Numbered from the stretch's first letter, positions 1-6,302 are shown. The stretch: 9,203 nucleotides of DNA from S5-A14a sp022766365 (GCA_050313295.1 JBNPLD010000031.1), one strand, 5' to 3'. Notes: generated by a model not told the origin, from the sequence alone. Numbers and translations are program-made.

Positions 1-1
1 A

Positions 2-631
2 ACAAAAGTATTGATGAATCCTCCATACGAGAGAAAATATGGTTGTAAAAAAATAGTTACAAATGTATTAGATAATGTCCCTGCTGGTACTAAGTGTGCA
101 TTTATTTTACCAGATAAGAAACTAGAAAAAGATAGAATGCACTCATTACTGAAAAAACACACTCTTGATATGATTATAAAATTACCAGAAAAACTTTTTG
201 ATGCAGGAGTAACGACAAGTGTATTTGTTTTTGAAACTGGAAAACCACAAAAAGATAAAAAAATATTTGCTTGCTATATGGAAGATGATGGACTTGAAAG
301 AGTTAAAAATCAAGGTAGGCATGATATAAAGAATAAGTGGAAAGAAATAGAAAATTATTGGCTAGAAGTTGCAAGAACAAAAGTAGATACAAAATATAAT
401 ACACACCAATGGTTAGATCCGAAAGAATATTTATCATATCAAAAACCACAGAAACCTTTTGAAATATACGAAGAAGATTTTAAAAAGACCATTATAGACT
501 TTATACTCTTTGAAGAAAAAATTGATGTAAAAGAATTTAATGAAAAACTTTTAAATCAAGTTTTGTATAAATCAGAATATAAAGATGGAAAACTAATGTT
601 GGATGTAGGTGGAGAAAATGAAGAAAATTGA
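2..631 (+). CDS. N-6 DNA methylase (type I HsdM / BcgI-like), 3' part only
   Basis: The reading frame is open from the left edge, and the gene begins upstream of the window. Its first visible residues, VLMNPPY, are methyltransferase motif IV (NPPY), where S-adenosylmethionine-dependent N6-adenine methylases flip and methylate the target adenine. A TTG/ATG near position 11 lies inside this motif and cannot be the real start. The next segment (ILPDKKLEKDR, then IIKLPEKLFDAGVTTSVFVFE) is the usual region after motif IV in HsdM-type enzymes. The remaining 130 residues are charged and helical. The stop codon overlaps the start of the specificity-subunit gene by 14 bases, so the two are translationally coupled and probably form one complex that modifies host DNA. 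A restriction or helicase subunit is not visible. The family call is strong; whether this is type I or BcgI-like (nuclease fused to methylase) cannot be decided from the fragment. Confidence 0.9.
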   Translation, partial: TKVLMNPPYERKYGCKKIVTNVLDNVPAGTKCAFILPDKKLEKDRMHSLLKKHTLDMIIKLPEKLFDAGVTTSVFVFETGKPQKDKKIFACYMEDDGLERVKNQGRHDIKNKWKEIENYWLEVARTKVDTKYNTHQWLDPKEYLSYQKPQKPFEIYEEDFKKTIIDFILFEEKIDVKEFNEKLLNQVLYKSEYKDGKLMLDVGGENEEN

Positions 632-1664
632 TATAACTGAATGGAAAGAATTTGAAATAAAGGAATTATTTACTATAAATCCTACAAAATATCATCGATT
701 GACAAATAAAGACTTAATGCAAGATGATGGAGAGAATCCAGTAATAGTAAATTCTAGTTTCAATAATGGAATAGGTGGTTATACTAATTATGAACTCACT
801 GAAAAAGGCAATGTAATAACATTTAGTGATACAACAACATCTGATAGCATATTTTATCAGCCAAATGATTTTGTAGGATACTCCCATGTTCAAGTAGTAA
901 AACCTATTCCTAATATAGAAAAATGGAACAGATATAGTTTGTTATTTTTTACTGCAATATTTAAGAAGAAAGCATCATTAATGAATTATGATTATGTAAA
1001 TAAATTTACACGAGCAGATGCTTTAAAACTTAAAGTAAAACTACCAATTGATACCAATGGAGAACTAAATTGGGAGTATATGGAAAGCTTTATAAAAAGG
1101 CTTGAAACCAGAGAGAGAGAGAGTACAAGCAATCTTACAAGCTATTTAAATAATGCAAAATTAAATAAGGTTGATACTTCAAGATGGAAAGAGTTTATAG
1201 TTGGTGATTTATTTGAAAATATTAAAAAGCCTGACGTGCTTCATGCAAGAGAAGTTGTTGAAGATGAGAACGGTATTCCTTATGTAGTAAGAACAAAATT
1301 TAATAATGGTATAAAATATAGAGTTACTGAAACTAAAAAAATGACTCCTAGCCCTAAGGGAGTTATATCATTTGGTGCAGAGAATGCATCATTCTTTTAT
1401 CAAAAAGAAAATTTTGTATCTGGAAGAGATATTTATTATATTGATACAAGACATTTGAGTGAGAAAGCATGTCTATTTTTAGTATCGTGTTTAGACACAT
1501 TGACTGATAAATATTCTTATAGTTATGGACTATTTCCCGATTTGTTAAAGAAAGAAAAGATAAAACTACCAGTAGATGTTCATGGTAATCCCGATTGGGA
1601 TTATATGGAAAAATATATTGAAAAAATAAAAGAAAATTGCAATAGAGAAATTCATTGTGTTTGA
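618..1664 (+). CDS. Restriction-modification specificity subunit (HsdS-like, two target recognition domains)
   Basis: This gene encodes 348 residues when started at ATG 618, which follows AGGTGGAG by three bases. An upstream in-frame GTG at 609 lies inside that Shine-Dalgarno sequence and is unlikely to be used. The protein is an internal duplication. Each half opens with a W-KEF-I--LF motif (residues 9-18 and 190-199) and closes with a KLP-D--G--(D/N)W-YME motif (about 141-155 and 316-330). This is the two-TRD architecture of S subunits, in which each domain reads one half of a bipartite DNA site and the conserved helices act as spacers. The length is close to BcgI-type S subunits and shorter than many type I HsdS proteins (about 400). 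It would confer the sequence specificity of the methylase encoded just upstream. The two TRDs differ greatly from each other, so an asymmetric target is expected. Confidence 0.9.
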   Translation: MKKIDITEWKEFEIKELFTINPTKYHRLTNKDLMQDDGENPVIVNSSFNNGIGGYTNYELTEKGNVITFSDTTTSDSIFYQPNDFVGYSHVQVVKPIPNIEKWNRYSLLFFTAIFKKKASLMNYDYVNKFTRADALKLKVKLPIDTNGELNWEYMESFIKRLETRERESTSNLTSYLNNAKLNKVDTSRWKEFIVGDLFENIKKPDVLHAREVVEDENGIPYVVRTKFNNGIKYRVTETKKMTPSPKGVISFGAENASFFYQKENFVSGRDIYYIDTRHLSEKACLFLVSCLDTLTDKYSYSYGLFPDLLKKEKIKLPVDVHGNPDWDYMEKYIEKIKENCNREIHCV

Positions 1665-1668
1665 ATTA

Positions 1669-1704
1669 AAAACGATTAGAAATAAAAATCTAGTCGTTTT
1701 TTTT
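1669..1704 (+). terminator. Rho-independent terminator after the restriction-modification operon
   Basis: AAAACGA-T-TAGA (1669-1680) pairs with TCTA-G-TCGTTTT (1689-1700) across an 8-base loop. There is one T-G wobble, and the stem runs into eight T residues (1697-1704). It begins five bases after the S-subunit stop codon. The ribosome binding site of the next gene starts only nine bases after the T tract. Confidence 0.85.
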
Positions 1705-1724
1705 ATTGTAAGAAAGGACACATT

Positions 1725-2039
1725 ATGACAAGTAAAAGATTAAGTATTGAAGAACAGATCGAAAAGAAAGAAGAAAGCATTAAGCAATTACAAAATCAAA
1801 AAAGACAGTTGAAGAAAAAACTTAATGAACAAGAAAGAAAAGCAAGAAACAAAAGACTTATAGAAAAAGGAGCAGTGTTTGAAAGTATTTTTGAAGAAAG
1901 TATTGGTTTAACAAAAGATGAATTTTATAAACTAATGAAATCATTAAATGATGAAGAAATAAGATTAAACATAATGGAAATTTTAGAAGAAAGAATAAAT
2001 GATAATGAAGAAAAATCATCTAAAGATGAAATAACATAA
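1725..2039 (+). CDS. Small coiled-coil mobilisation accessory protein, TraD/DUF3847-like
   Basis: A 104-residue protein with AAAGGA (1713-1718) seven bases before the ATG. Residues about 8-40 are a Lys/Glu/Gln-rich coiled coil. Next comes ERKARNKRLIEKGAVFES (37-54), which resembles the R-+R-LI--GA block shared by small TraD/MobC-like and DUF3847 proteins encoded next to MobA/MobL relaxases. An acidic helical tail follows. Such proteins are thought to help relaxosome assembly at oriT, although direct evidence for DUF3847 is thin. The position supports this: the stop codon overlaps the left arm of the candidate oriT, and a MobQ relaxase gene lies about 2 kb downstream, beyond an insertion sequence. 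The restriction operon terminator ends 20 bases before the ATG, leaving almost no room for a separate promoter. The family assignment is by motif resemblance and is moderate. Confidence 0.6.
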   Translation: MTSKRLSIEEQIEKKEESIKQLQNQKRQLKKKLNEQERKARNKRLIEKGAVFESIFEESIGLTKDEFYKLMKSLNDEEIRLNIMEILEERINDNEEKSSKDEIT

Positions 2040-2083
2040 TTGTCCCTTGGTTACAAGGGCGCAATTATACACCCTAAAGGGTG
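2036..2083 (-). other. Candidate oriT (MobQ/RSF1010-type nic region, bottom strand)
   Basis: Read on the minus strand, the order is CACCC-TTTA-GGGTG (hairpin, 2083-2070), then TATAATTGCGCCCTTG. The core TAATTGCGCCCT differs by one base from the TAAGTGCGCCCT nic consensus of RSF1010/R1162 and Gram-positive pSK41/pIP501-type origins, and those origins also carry an inverted repeat just 5' of nic. A second inverted repeat, ATAATTG-CCCTTG (2036-2049) against CAAGGG-CAATTAT (2054-2068), spans the nick. The encoded MobA/MobL relaxase belongs to the group that uses such origins. If the bottom strand is nicked here, the restriction genes enter the recipient first and the relaxase gene last. The nick position itself is inferred. 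Confidence 0.65.
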
Positions 2084-2132
2084 CTTGCGTCCTGCGGAGC
2101 TAAACCCTTGCAGGGAGCAACAACCATTCGCT

Positions 2133-2186
2133 TTTTAAAAGTCAAGGGTAAATAAACTCGCTAAGGCTCGCCCTTGACTTTTAAAA
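2133..2186. repeat. 16-bp perfect inverted repeat downstream of oriT
   Basis: TTTTAAAAGTCAAGGG (2133-2148) is exactly complementary to CCCTTGACTTTTAAAA (2171-2186), with a 22-base loop. CAAGGG/CCCTTG recurs in the oriT hairpin about 90 bases upstream, so the relaxosome may recognise both. There is no T tract directly after it, so it does not look like a simple terminator. It may be an oriT accessory site or a conversion signal for lagging-strand synthesis. Confidence 0.6.
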
Positions 2187-2207
2187 TTTGAAATGAACAA
2201 AACAATT

Positions 2208-2255
2208 AAGCCGACATACTGAAACAACAAAAATTAATTCAGTAGTCGGCTTTTT
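2208..2255 (+). terminator. Rho-independent terminator after the oriT region
   Basis: AAGCCGAC (2208-2215) plus TACTGAA (2217-2223) pairs with TTCAGTA plus GTCGGCTT (2238-2252), with a single bulged A at 2216 and a 14-base loop. The stem runs directly into five T residues (2251-2255). It would end transcripts from the small mobilisation gene that read through oriT. Confidence 0.8.
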
Positions 2256-2391
2256 CTATTCTATCATTTCAAAACGCTCATTCACAAAGTGGATATAGAA
2301 AATCATCTAAGCCTCCACCTAAAACAACAAAAAAAGAAAGACCAGCTATTAAATGTCAATAAATATTTTTAGGTTTATCGCATTTGGATAC

Positions 2392-2490
2392 CAGATGTAA
2401 AAAAAGAGGAAGCTATTCGCTCCCTCAACATCTGTATATCACAAGTAGACGCTCGGGTTGCTCTCCAGCATTGCCCTATCCTCCTACTTG
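2392..2490 (-). promoter_or_regulatory. Leader-peptide/attenuator-like structure on the minus strand
   Basis: On the minus strand, a CAAGTAG/CTACTTG stem (2490-2484 with 2448-2442) encloses a perfect AGGAGG (2485-2480). Eight bases later comes an ATG opening a 10-codon ORF, MLESNPSVYL-stop (2471-2439), whose last two codons lie in the 3' arm. Immediately downstream is a hairpin GAGG-GAGC-GAATA-GCTTCCTC (2426-2406), followed by seven T residues (2405-2399). It is flanked by a further complementary pair, CAGATGT/ACATCTG (2434-2428 with 2398-2392). A leader ORF with sequestered SD and stop, followed by an intrinsic terminator, is the layout of ribosome-stalling attenuators of antibiotic-resistance genes. 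No recognisable regulated gene follows within the window (minus strand below 2392). It could instead be a terminator for the IS transposase, or a structured element of the mobilisation region. Confidence 0.45.
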
Positions 2491-2543
2491 CAAGTAAATA
2501 ATAAATCAAAAACTTAAATATGTAAATAATAGCATGGCAAACA

Positions 2544-2561
2544 GACCTATCAAAATAGGTC
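2544..2561 (-). terminator. Inverted repeat after the IS transposase gene, possible weak terminator
   Basis: GACCTAT (2544-2550) and ATAGGTC (2555-2561) form a perfect 7-bp stem with a 4-base loop. It lies 26 bases beyond the transposase stop codon. On the minus strand only a weak T-rich tail (TGTTT) follows. It may mark the IS right end or a weak terminator. Confidence 0.3.
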
Positions 2562-2586
2562 AAAAAACAATTAAATAAAGTGAAAA

Positions 2587-3762
2587 TTAAATATTTGGAA
2601 CATAAGCTTTGTTATCTCTTAAAACGGCAAAAATTATGTTGGTTAATTTTCTAGCAACAGCACCAATAGCCGTACCATGGGCCTTACCCCGATCTCTAAG
2701 ACCTTGATAATATTTAGAGAGGGCAGGATCTTTAAAAGCAGCAACAGTTGCAGCAAGCCAAATAGCACGTCTAAGATAAGGTGAACCTCTTTTAGAAATT
2801 TTTGTCTGAGCACCAACAAACTCACCAGACTGCTTAACAGCAACATCAAGACCAGCATAAGCAACAAGTTGACTAGCTTTTTCAAAACGAGAAATATCAC
2901 CAATTTCAGAATAAATGGCAGCACCTAAAACATCACCAATACCTGTGATAGTAGTAATAACTGGACACATATCTGAGATTAAAGAAGAAATTTCAACTTC
3001 AATTTCTTTAACCTGATCTTCCAAAAAAGAAATTTGATTAATAATTTGCTTAATTTGGAAAGAAAAAGATTTAAGAGCAAACTTTATACCAAAAGAATTA
3101 GAAGCAGCCTCTTTAATTTCTTTAGCCTTATCCAAACCAAAGCGACCCTTAGAACATTTAGAAAGAAGTTCAGCAAGAGAAGAAGTGCTAATAGAAAGCA
3201 TATCTTCTGGAAGCGGATACTTAGATAAAAGTTCTTTAGAAGTAACACCATAAATATCAGAAAAAAGTGTAGAGTATTCAGGAAAAACTTGATCTAAAAT
3301 AGCAACAAGCTTTCTTTTCCAATCAGAACACTCATCAACCAAAGAAAATCTGTAGCGAGATAAATTCCTTAAGGCAAAAGTATCCTCATCAGAAAAAGAA
3401 GACTCAGAAAACTCACCAAAACGCATAATTTGAGCAATGATAAAAGAATCAACAGAATCATTTTTAGTCTGTCTAATATACATTTTTCTAAAAGCATCAG
3501 ATTGAATAGGATTAATAACAACAACATTAAAACCAAAATCAATTAAAGCAGAATACAGACTAAGCCAATAATGACCAGTAGCTTCCATTCCAATAATAGA
3601 ATTAACACAATCAATATCAAAAGAGGAAATATAATTTTTGAGTTTCTCAAAACCCTTAAAAGAATTAGAAAAAGAAATAGACTCAGAAACTAATTTCCCG
3701 TAAAGATCAATAATTGAAGCTTCGTGAGTATTTTTAGCAATATCAATACCGATAAAAAACAT
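2587..3762 (-). CDS. IS110-family transposase (bridge-RNA-guided recombinase)
   Basis: An intact 391-residue protein, within the usual family length. The N-terminal RuvC-like DEDD domain shows GID7 (in FIGIDIAKN), E60 (in GMEATGHY), and D102 and D105 (in KNDSVDS). A central coiled segment spans about 230-262. The C-terminal Transposase_20 domain begins at about 268 (ITTITGIGDVLGA) and carries the catalytic serine at 327 (KRGSPYLRRA), followed by HGTAIGAVARKL. All expected catalytic residues are present, so the enzyme should be active. It excises and inserts the element through a circular intermediate, using an element-encoded RNA to pair donor and target DNA. The start at 3762 has AGGCGAT upstream on the minus strand. 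The gene is antisense to all its neighbours, which fits an insertion. Confidence 0.95.
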   Translation of the reverse strand: MFFIGIDIAKNTHEASIIDLYGKLVSESISFSNSFKGFEKLKNYISSFDIDCVNSIIGMEATGHYWLSLYSALIDFGFNVVVINPIQSDAFRKMYIRQTKNDSVDSFIIAQIMRFGEFSESSFSDEDTFALRNLSRYRFSLVDECSDWKRKLVAILDQVFPEYSTLFSDIYGVTSKELLSKYPLPEDMLSISTSSLAELLSKCSKGRFGLDKAKEIKEAASNSFGIKFALKSFSFQIKQIINQISFLEDQVKEIEVEISSLISDMCPVITTITGIGDVLGAAIYSEIGDISRFEKASQLVAYAGLDVAVKQSGEFVGAQTKISKRGSPYLRRAIWLAATVAAFKDPALSKYYQGLRDRGKAHGTAIGAVARKLTNIIFAVLRDNKAYVPNI

Positions 3763-3804
3763 AAAATCGCCTAGCTTTAATATAAATTTAGATAGAGAAA
3801 GATA

Positions 3805-3944
3805 CCTCTTTAACTTTACGACAATACAACCTCGTTAGACATACAGCAACTAACGTACTATCCAGCTCATACGCATAAAGACGTAAAGAAGAGGCGTAAC
3901 CCTTTCTTAGGAAGACAAGCTTCAAGGAGGTGAACTACGACCTC
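3805..3944 (-). ncRNA. Putative IS110 bridge RNA
   Basis: This segment lies upstream of the transposase, where IS110-subgroup bridge RNAs are encoded. On the minus strand it folds as follows. A 5' hairpin GAGGT/ACCTC (3944-3927) comes first. A loop closed by CCTT/AAGG (3927-3901) is a candidate target-binding loop. A long stem pairs CCTCTT-CTTTACG (3894-3882) with CGTAAAG-TTA-AAGAGG (3820-3805): 13 pairs with one 3-base bulge. This stem encloses a large internal loop capped by hairpin CGTTAG/CTAACG (3855-3833), a candidate donor-binding loop. The 3' side of that loop contains GTTGTAT (3830-3824), which also occurs at the presumed left end of the element (3956-3950), as a donor guide should. 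No ORF is plausible here. The RNA is inferred from position and folding; the RNA ends are uncertain. Confidence 0.55.
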
Positions 3945-3959
3945 TATCTATACAACTAT

Positions 3960-4010
3960 TATCCCATAATGAGTATGGGATAGAAAAGAAAATGTAGTTT
4001 TTTAACTACA
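3960..4010. promoter_or_regulatory. Two hairpins in front of the relaxase gene
   Basis: TATCCCATA-ATGAG-TATGGGATA (3960-3982) is a perfect 9-bp inverted repeat, and TGTAGTT-TTTT-AACTACA (3993-4010) a perfect 7-bp one. They fill the gap between the insertion sequence and the relaxase ribosome binding site. They could be operators, autoregulatory relaxase sites or transcript hairpins. An AT-rich TATTAT (4015-4020) is the only -10-like hexamer, and no matching -35 is evident. Confidence 0.4.
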
Positions 4011-4037
4011 ACATTATTATACGAGGAAGTGATAAAA

Positions 4038-5678
4038 ATGGCAGACAGTTTTCATTTTTCAGTAAACATAATATCAAGAGGAAAAGGAAAAAGTGCAGTA
4101 GCAAGTGCAGCATATATAAGTGGAGAAAAAATAAAAAATGAATGGGACGGAGTAACCCATGACTATACAAGAAAAGAAAAAGTATTAGTAAAAAATATAA
4201 TATTGCCTGATCATATACCAAAAGAATTTAATGATAGGTCTACCTTATGGAATAAAGTAGAAATGGCAGAAAAAAATTCTAATGCACAACTAGCAAGACA
4301 ATTCATAATAGGACTACCAAAAGAATTATCTTTAATTGAAAATAAAAACCTAGTTGAAAGATTTATAAAAGAAAATCTAACATCACAAGGAATGATAGTA
4401 GATTATGCAATTCATGATGAGAGTCAAGATAAAAATGGAAATATCCATTGTCATATAATGACCATAGTGCGACCCATAAACGAAAAAGGAGAGTTCTTAG
4501 CAAAGTCAAAAAAAGAATATATCCTAGATGAAAAAGGAGAAACAGTATTAAACAAAAATGGAAAACCTAAAACAAGAAAAGTAGAACTAACAACCTGGAA
4601 CGATAAAGGCAATGTAGAAAAATGGAGAGAAAACTTTTCTAATCTTTGTAACAAATATTTAGAAAGAGCAGGAGCAGAAAAAAGAGTAGACCATAGGAGT
4701 TTTAAAAGACAAAATTCAGATTATCTACCGACAATCCATTTAGGATCAGCAGCGAGTGCAATGGAACGAAAGGGAATAGAAACTGACAAGGGAAACTATA
4801 ATAGAGAAATAAGAAAATATAATCAACTTGTAAAAACAATAAAAGAAGAGATAAAAACATTAAAGGGTTGGATAGGAAATCTATTAGATAACTTATCTAC
4901 TGCTTATGAAAAATTTAAGGATATAGAAAGAGATAAGGTAATAGACAACCCTAAACTTTTCAATCTAACAAATTATCTATTAACTTATTCAGAAATTCAA
5001 AAAGAAAAAAGTAAATATCTAAAAGGATATGCAAAAACTAATAAAGAAAAATATGACTTCAAAAAGCTAACGAGTGCATATAGTTATTTAAGAAAAAATA
5101 ATATAGAAACCATTAGTCAGTTACAAACAAAAATAGAAACTTTAAAGTCTAATAGTTATAGGCTAAATAAAAAAGCAAAGACAATCCATAAAGAAATGGA
5201 AGATGTAGAGAAGAAAATTCTATACTATGAAATCTACAAAGCCAAAAAAGAAGTTTATGAAGAATATCAAAAGAAAAACATATTCATAAAAGACGCATTC
5301 TATAACAAACATAAGAAAGATATAGACCAATATAAAGTAGTAAGCGAGAAATTAAAAAAACTCCTATCAGATAAGGAAAAACTAAGTCCTAAAAAGTGGA
5401 ATGAAGAAAAAATTTTTTTAATGGGAAAGCTTGAAGAAATAAATAAAGAAAAAGACAAGATAAAAGATGAATACCAGGAAATTAATCATATAAAATATTC
5501 AGTAGATTTTGTAAACAAAGAACTTGGCATAGACTTATCCATAGAAATAGATAAGCTTATAAAACAAGGTGAAAAACCAAGTGTAATAGCACAGATTAAA
5601 AAATTTCAAGACCAAGTTAATAAAGATAATGAATACAGAGAAATGATGAAAAACAAGAAAATGGATCAAGAAAGATAA
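4038..5678 (+). CDS. MobA/MobL-family relaxase (MobQ)
   Basis: A 546-residue protein when started at ATG 4038, which follows GAGGAAG (4023-4029) by eight bases; an in-frame GTG at 4029 is less likely. The relaxase nicks oriT and stays covalently attached to the 5' end of the transferred strand. Motif I is ASAAYISGE with the candidate catalytic Tyr26. The metal-binding motif is H126 in VDYAIHDES plus H137 and H139 in NGNIHCHIM. Another conserved block is KWRENFSNLCNKYLERAGAEKRVDHRSF. After about residue 235 the protein is a long Lys/Glu-rich helical and coiled-coil region with no primase or helicase domain. The relaxase domain appears complete. The gene has been cut off from the candidate oriT and the small mobilisation gene by the insertion sequence, which probably also changed its promoter supply. 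Followed 73 bases later by a 57-codon gene. Confidence 0.93.
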   Translation: MADSFHFSVNIISRGKGKSAVASAAYISGEKIKNEWDGVTHDYTRKEKVLVKNIILPDHIPKEFNDRSTLWNKVEMAEKNSNAQLARQFIIGLPKELSLIENKNLVERFIKENLTSQGMIVDYAIHDESQDKNGNIHCHIMTIVRPINEKGEFLAKSKKEYILDEKGETVLNKNGKPKTRKVELTTWNDKGNVEKWRENFSNLCNKYLERAGAEKRVDHRSFKRQNSDYLPTIHLGSAASAMERKGIETDKGNYNREIRKYNQLVKTIKEEIKTLKGWIGNLLDNLSTAYEKFKDIERDKVIDNPKLFNLTNYLLTYSEIQKEKSKYLKGYAKTNKEKYDFKKLTSAYSYLRKNNIETISQLQTKIETLKSNSYRLNKKAKTIHKEMEDVEKKILYYEIYKAKKEVYEEYQKKNIFIKDAFYNKHKKDIDQYKVVSEKLKKLLSDKEKLSPKKWNEEKIFLMGKLEEINKEKDKIKDEYQEINHIKYSVDFVNKELGIDLSIEIDKLIKQGEKPSVIAQIKKFQDQVNKDNEYREMMKNKKMDQER

Positions 5679-5751
5679 GACCTGGTAAAAATATCTTATC
5701 CAAGCTATAATATGACCAAGAAAATAAAGGCAGATCTAGGAGGTAATAGAG

Positions 5752-5925
5752 ATGAATAAAAGGCAAGAGCTAATAGATGAACTCATAAAAGCAGATCAAG
5801 ATGGAACATACAAAACCTATAAAAGCACAGAAGAGATAAAAGCGATGAACAATGAGGAAATACAGATTATATATTCAAACATGAAAAACTATCTATCAGA
5901 CAAAAGAACACACACAAACTACTAA
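5752..5925 (+). CDS. Small protein of unknown function, relaxase-linked
   Basis: A 57-residue ORF opening with MNKRQELIDELIKADQDG. A perfect AGGAGG ends eight bases or so before its ATG, which is the best evidence that it is translated. It is hydrophilic, mostly helical by composition, with no membrane segment or recognised motif. It starts 73 bases after the relaxase stop with no intervening terminator, so it is probably co-transcribed with the relaxase gene. A strong terminator follows at 6042. Its position suggests a role in mobilisation, but I do not recognise the family. Confidence 0.65.
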   Translation: MNKRQELIDELIKADQDGTYKTYKSTEEIKAMNNEEIQIIYSNMKNYLSDKRTHTNY

Positions 5926-6027
5926 AGGTGGAAAGGCATTGTAAGCTATTTTAAAGTATAAAAGGTATAAAGACCTAAGAAATATATAAAAACATCTAAA
6001 TAAAGCATTCCACCACCAAGAACAATA

Positions 6028-6162
6028 AAATAAAAACAAGCAAAGGGAAGTATAGAAAAATTAAAGCCTATACTTCCCTTTTTTTAATTCAAACAAAGGA
6101 GATAAAACATGATAAACGAAGAAATAAGCAAAGAAGCAGGTCAAGCAGCACAAACCATAATA
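6028..6162 (+). repeat. Direct repeat, copy 1 (terminator, RBS and start of pcfB)
   Basis: Identical to 7358-7492 except at two positions (6108 and 6150), over 135 bp. Weaker similarity with small gaps extends upstream to about 5977 (matching about 7311), including the shared ATTCCACCACC. The copies lie 1330 bp apart and flank the AraC-type regulator gene. Near-identity in a non-coding terminator as well as in coding sequence shows a recent duplication or recombination. Confidence 0.95.
6042..6085 (+). terminator. Strong terminator after the relaxase operon (copy 1)
   Basis: AAAGGGAAGTATAG (6042-6055) pairs perfectly with CTATACTTCCCTTT (6068-6081) over 14 bp with a 12-base loop, ending in seven T residues (6079-6085). 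It ends the transcript of the relaxase and 57-codon genes. Only 23 bases separate it from the next start codon. Confidence 0.9.
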
Positions 6163-6174
6163 TCGAAAGCATAA
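6109..6174 (+). pseudogene. Truncated 5' end of a pcfB-like gene
   Basis: After AAAGGAG and ATG 6109, the first 18 codons (MINEEISKEAGQAAQTII) match the start of the intact pcfB-like gene at 7439 exactly in protein. The match then breaks at 6163, and the frame runs SKA-stop. It is a fragment left by recombination or insertion. It keeps its ribosome binding site, so a 21-residue peptide might still be made, but it lacks the DUF3801 domain. Just after the break, another frame (6164-6211) reads RKHKEQDEKSGREEK-stop, which could be the tail of a different lost gene. Confidence 0.8.
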
Positions 6175-6232
6175 AGAGCAAGATGAGAAGTCTGGCAGAG
6201 AAGAAAAATAGCATAAACATGTGATGCTATAA

Positions 6233-6260
6233 TATTTGTATTAGCATTATCGGGTATAAT
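6233..6260 (+). promoter_or_regulatory. Possible promoter of the AraC-type regulator gene
   Basis: TATAAT at 6255-6260 is a perfect -10 hexamer placed 43 bases before the regulator start codon. The -35 region is poor (TATTTG, 6233-6238, 16-base spacing). Another TATAAT at 6228-6233 also lacks a good -35. The weak -35 would suit an activator-dependent, self-regulated promoter, but this is inference. Confidence 0.4.
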
Positions 6261-6302
6261 TGAATAAATCCTTGTACAATTTAAATGAAAGGTGGTGGGA
6301 AT

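Larger units (their letters stand above)
2500..3958 (-). mobile_element. IS110-family insertion sequence (approximate ends)
   Basis: The element contains one intact DEDD/Ser recombinase gene on the minus strand, a long structured non-coding segment upstream of it (about 3763-3958) and a short non-coding segment downstream. This is the layout of the IS110 subgroup proper, not IS1111. IS110 elements have no clear terminal inverted repeats and make no target duplication, so the exact ends cannot be read here. A 7-base match, ATACAAC, occurs both at 3950-3956 and inside the RNA-like structure at 3824-3830. This hints that the left terminus lies near 3957-3960. The right end is placed only roughly. 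The element sits between the oriT/terminator block and the relaxase gene. Confidence 0.5.

Noticed and set aside
2246..2359. Plus-strand frame ending SGYRKSSKPPPKTTKKERPAIKCQ-stop, and a minus-strand 16-codon ORF MIFYIHFVNERFEMIE with a GGAGG upstream
   Set aside because: The plus frame starts inside a terminator without a start codon. The minus ORF is very short and overlaps it. Either could be a remnant, but neither can be supported.
2375..2563. 62-codon ORF on the minus strand downstream of the transposase
   Set aside because: It runs through the hairpins and terminator-like sequence of the attenuator region, lacks a good ribosome binding site and does not look like a protein family.
2392..2586. 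IS1111-type bridge (seek) RNA downstream of the transposase
   Set aside because: The region is structured, but the long folded non-coding segment upstream of the gene, with a terminus match, fits the IS110 subgroup better. The downstream structure reads more naturally as a leader ORF and terminator.
2643..2924. 93-codon Leu/Val-rich minus-strand ORF
   Set aside because: Shadow of the IS110 transposase gene in another frame.
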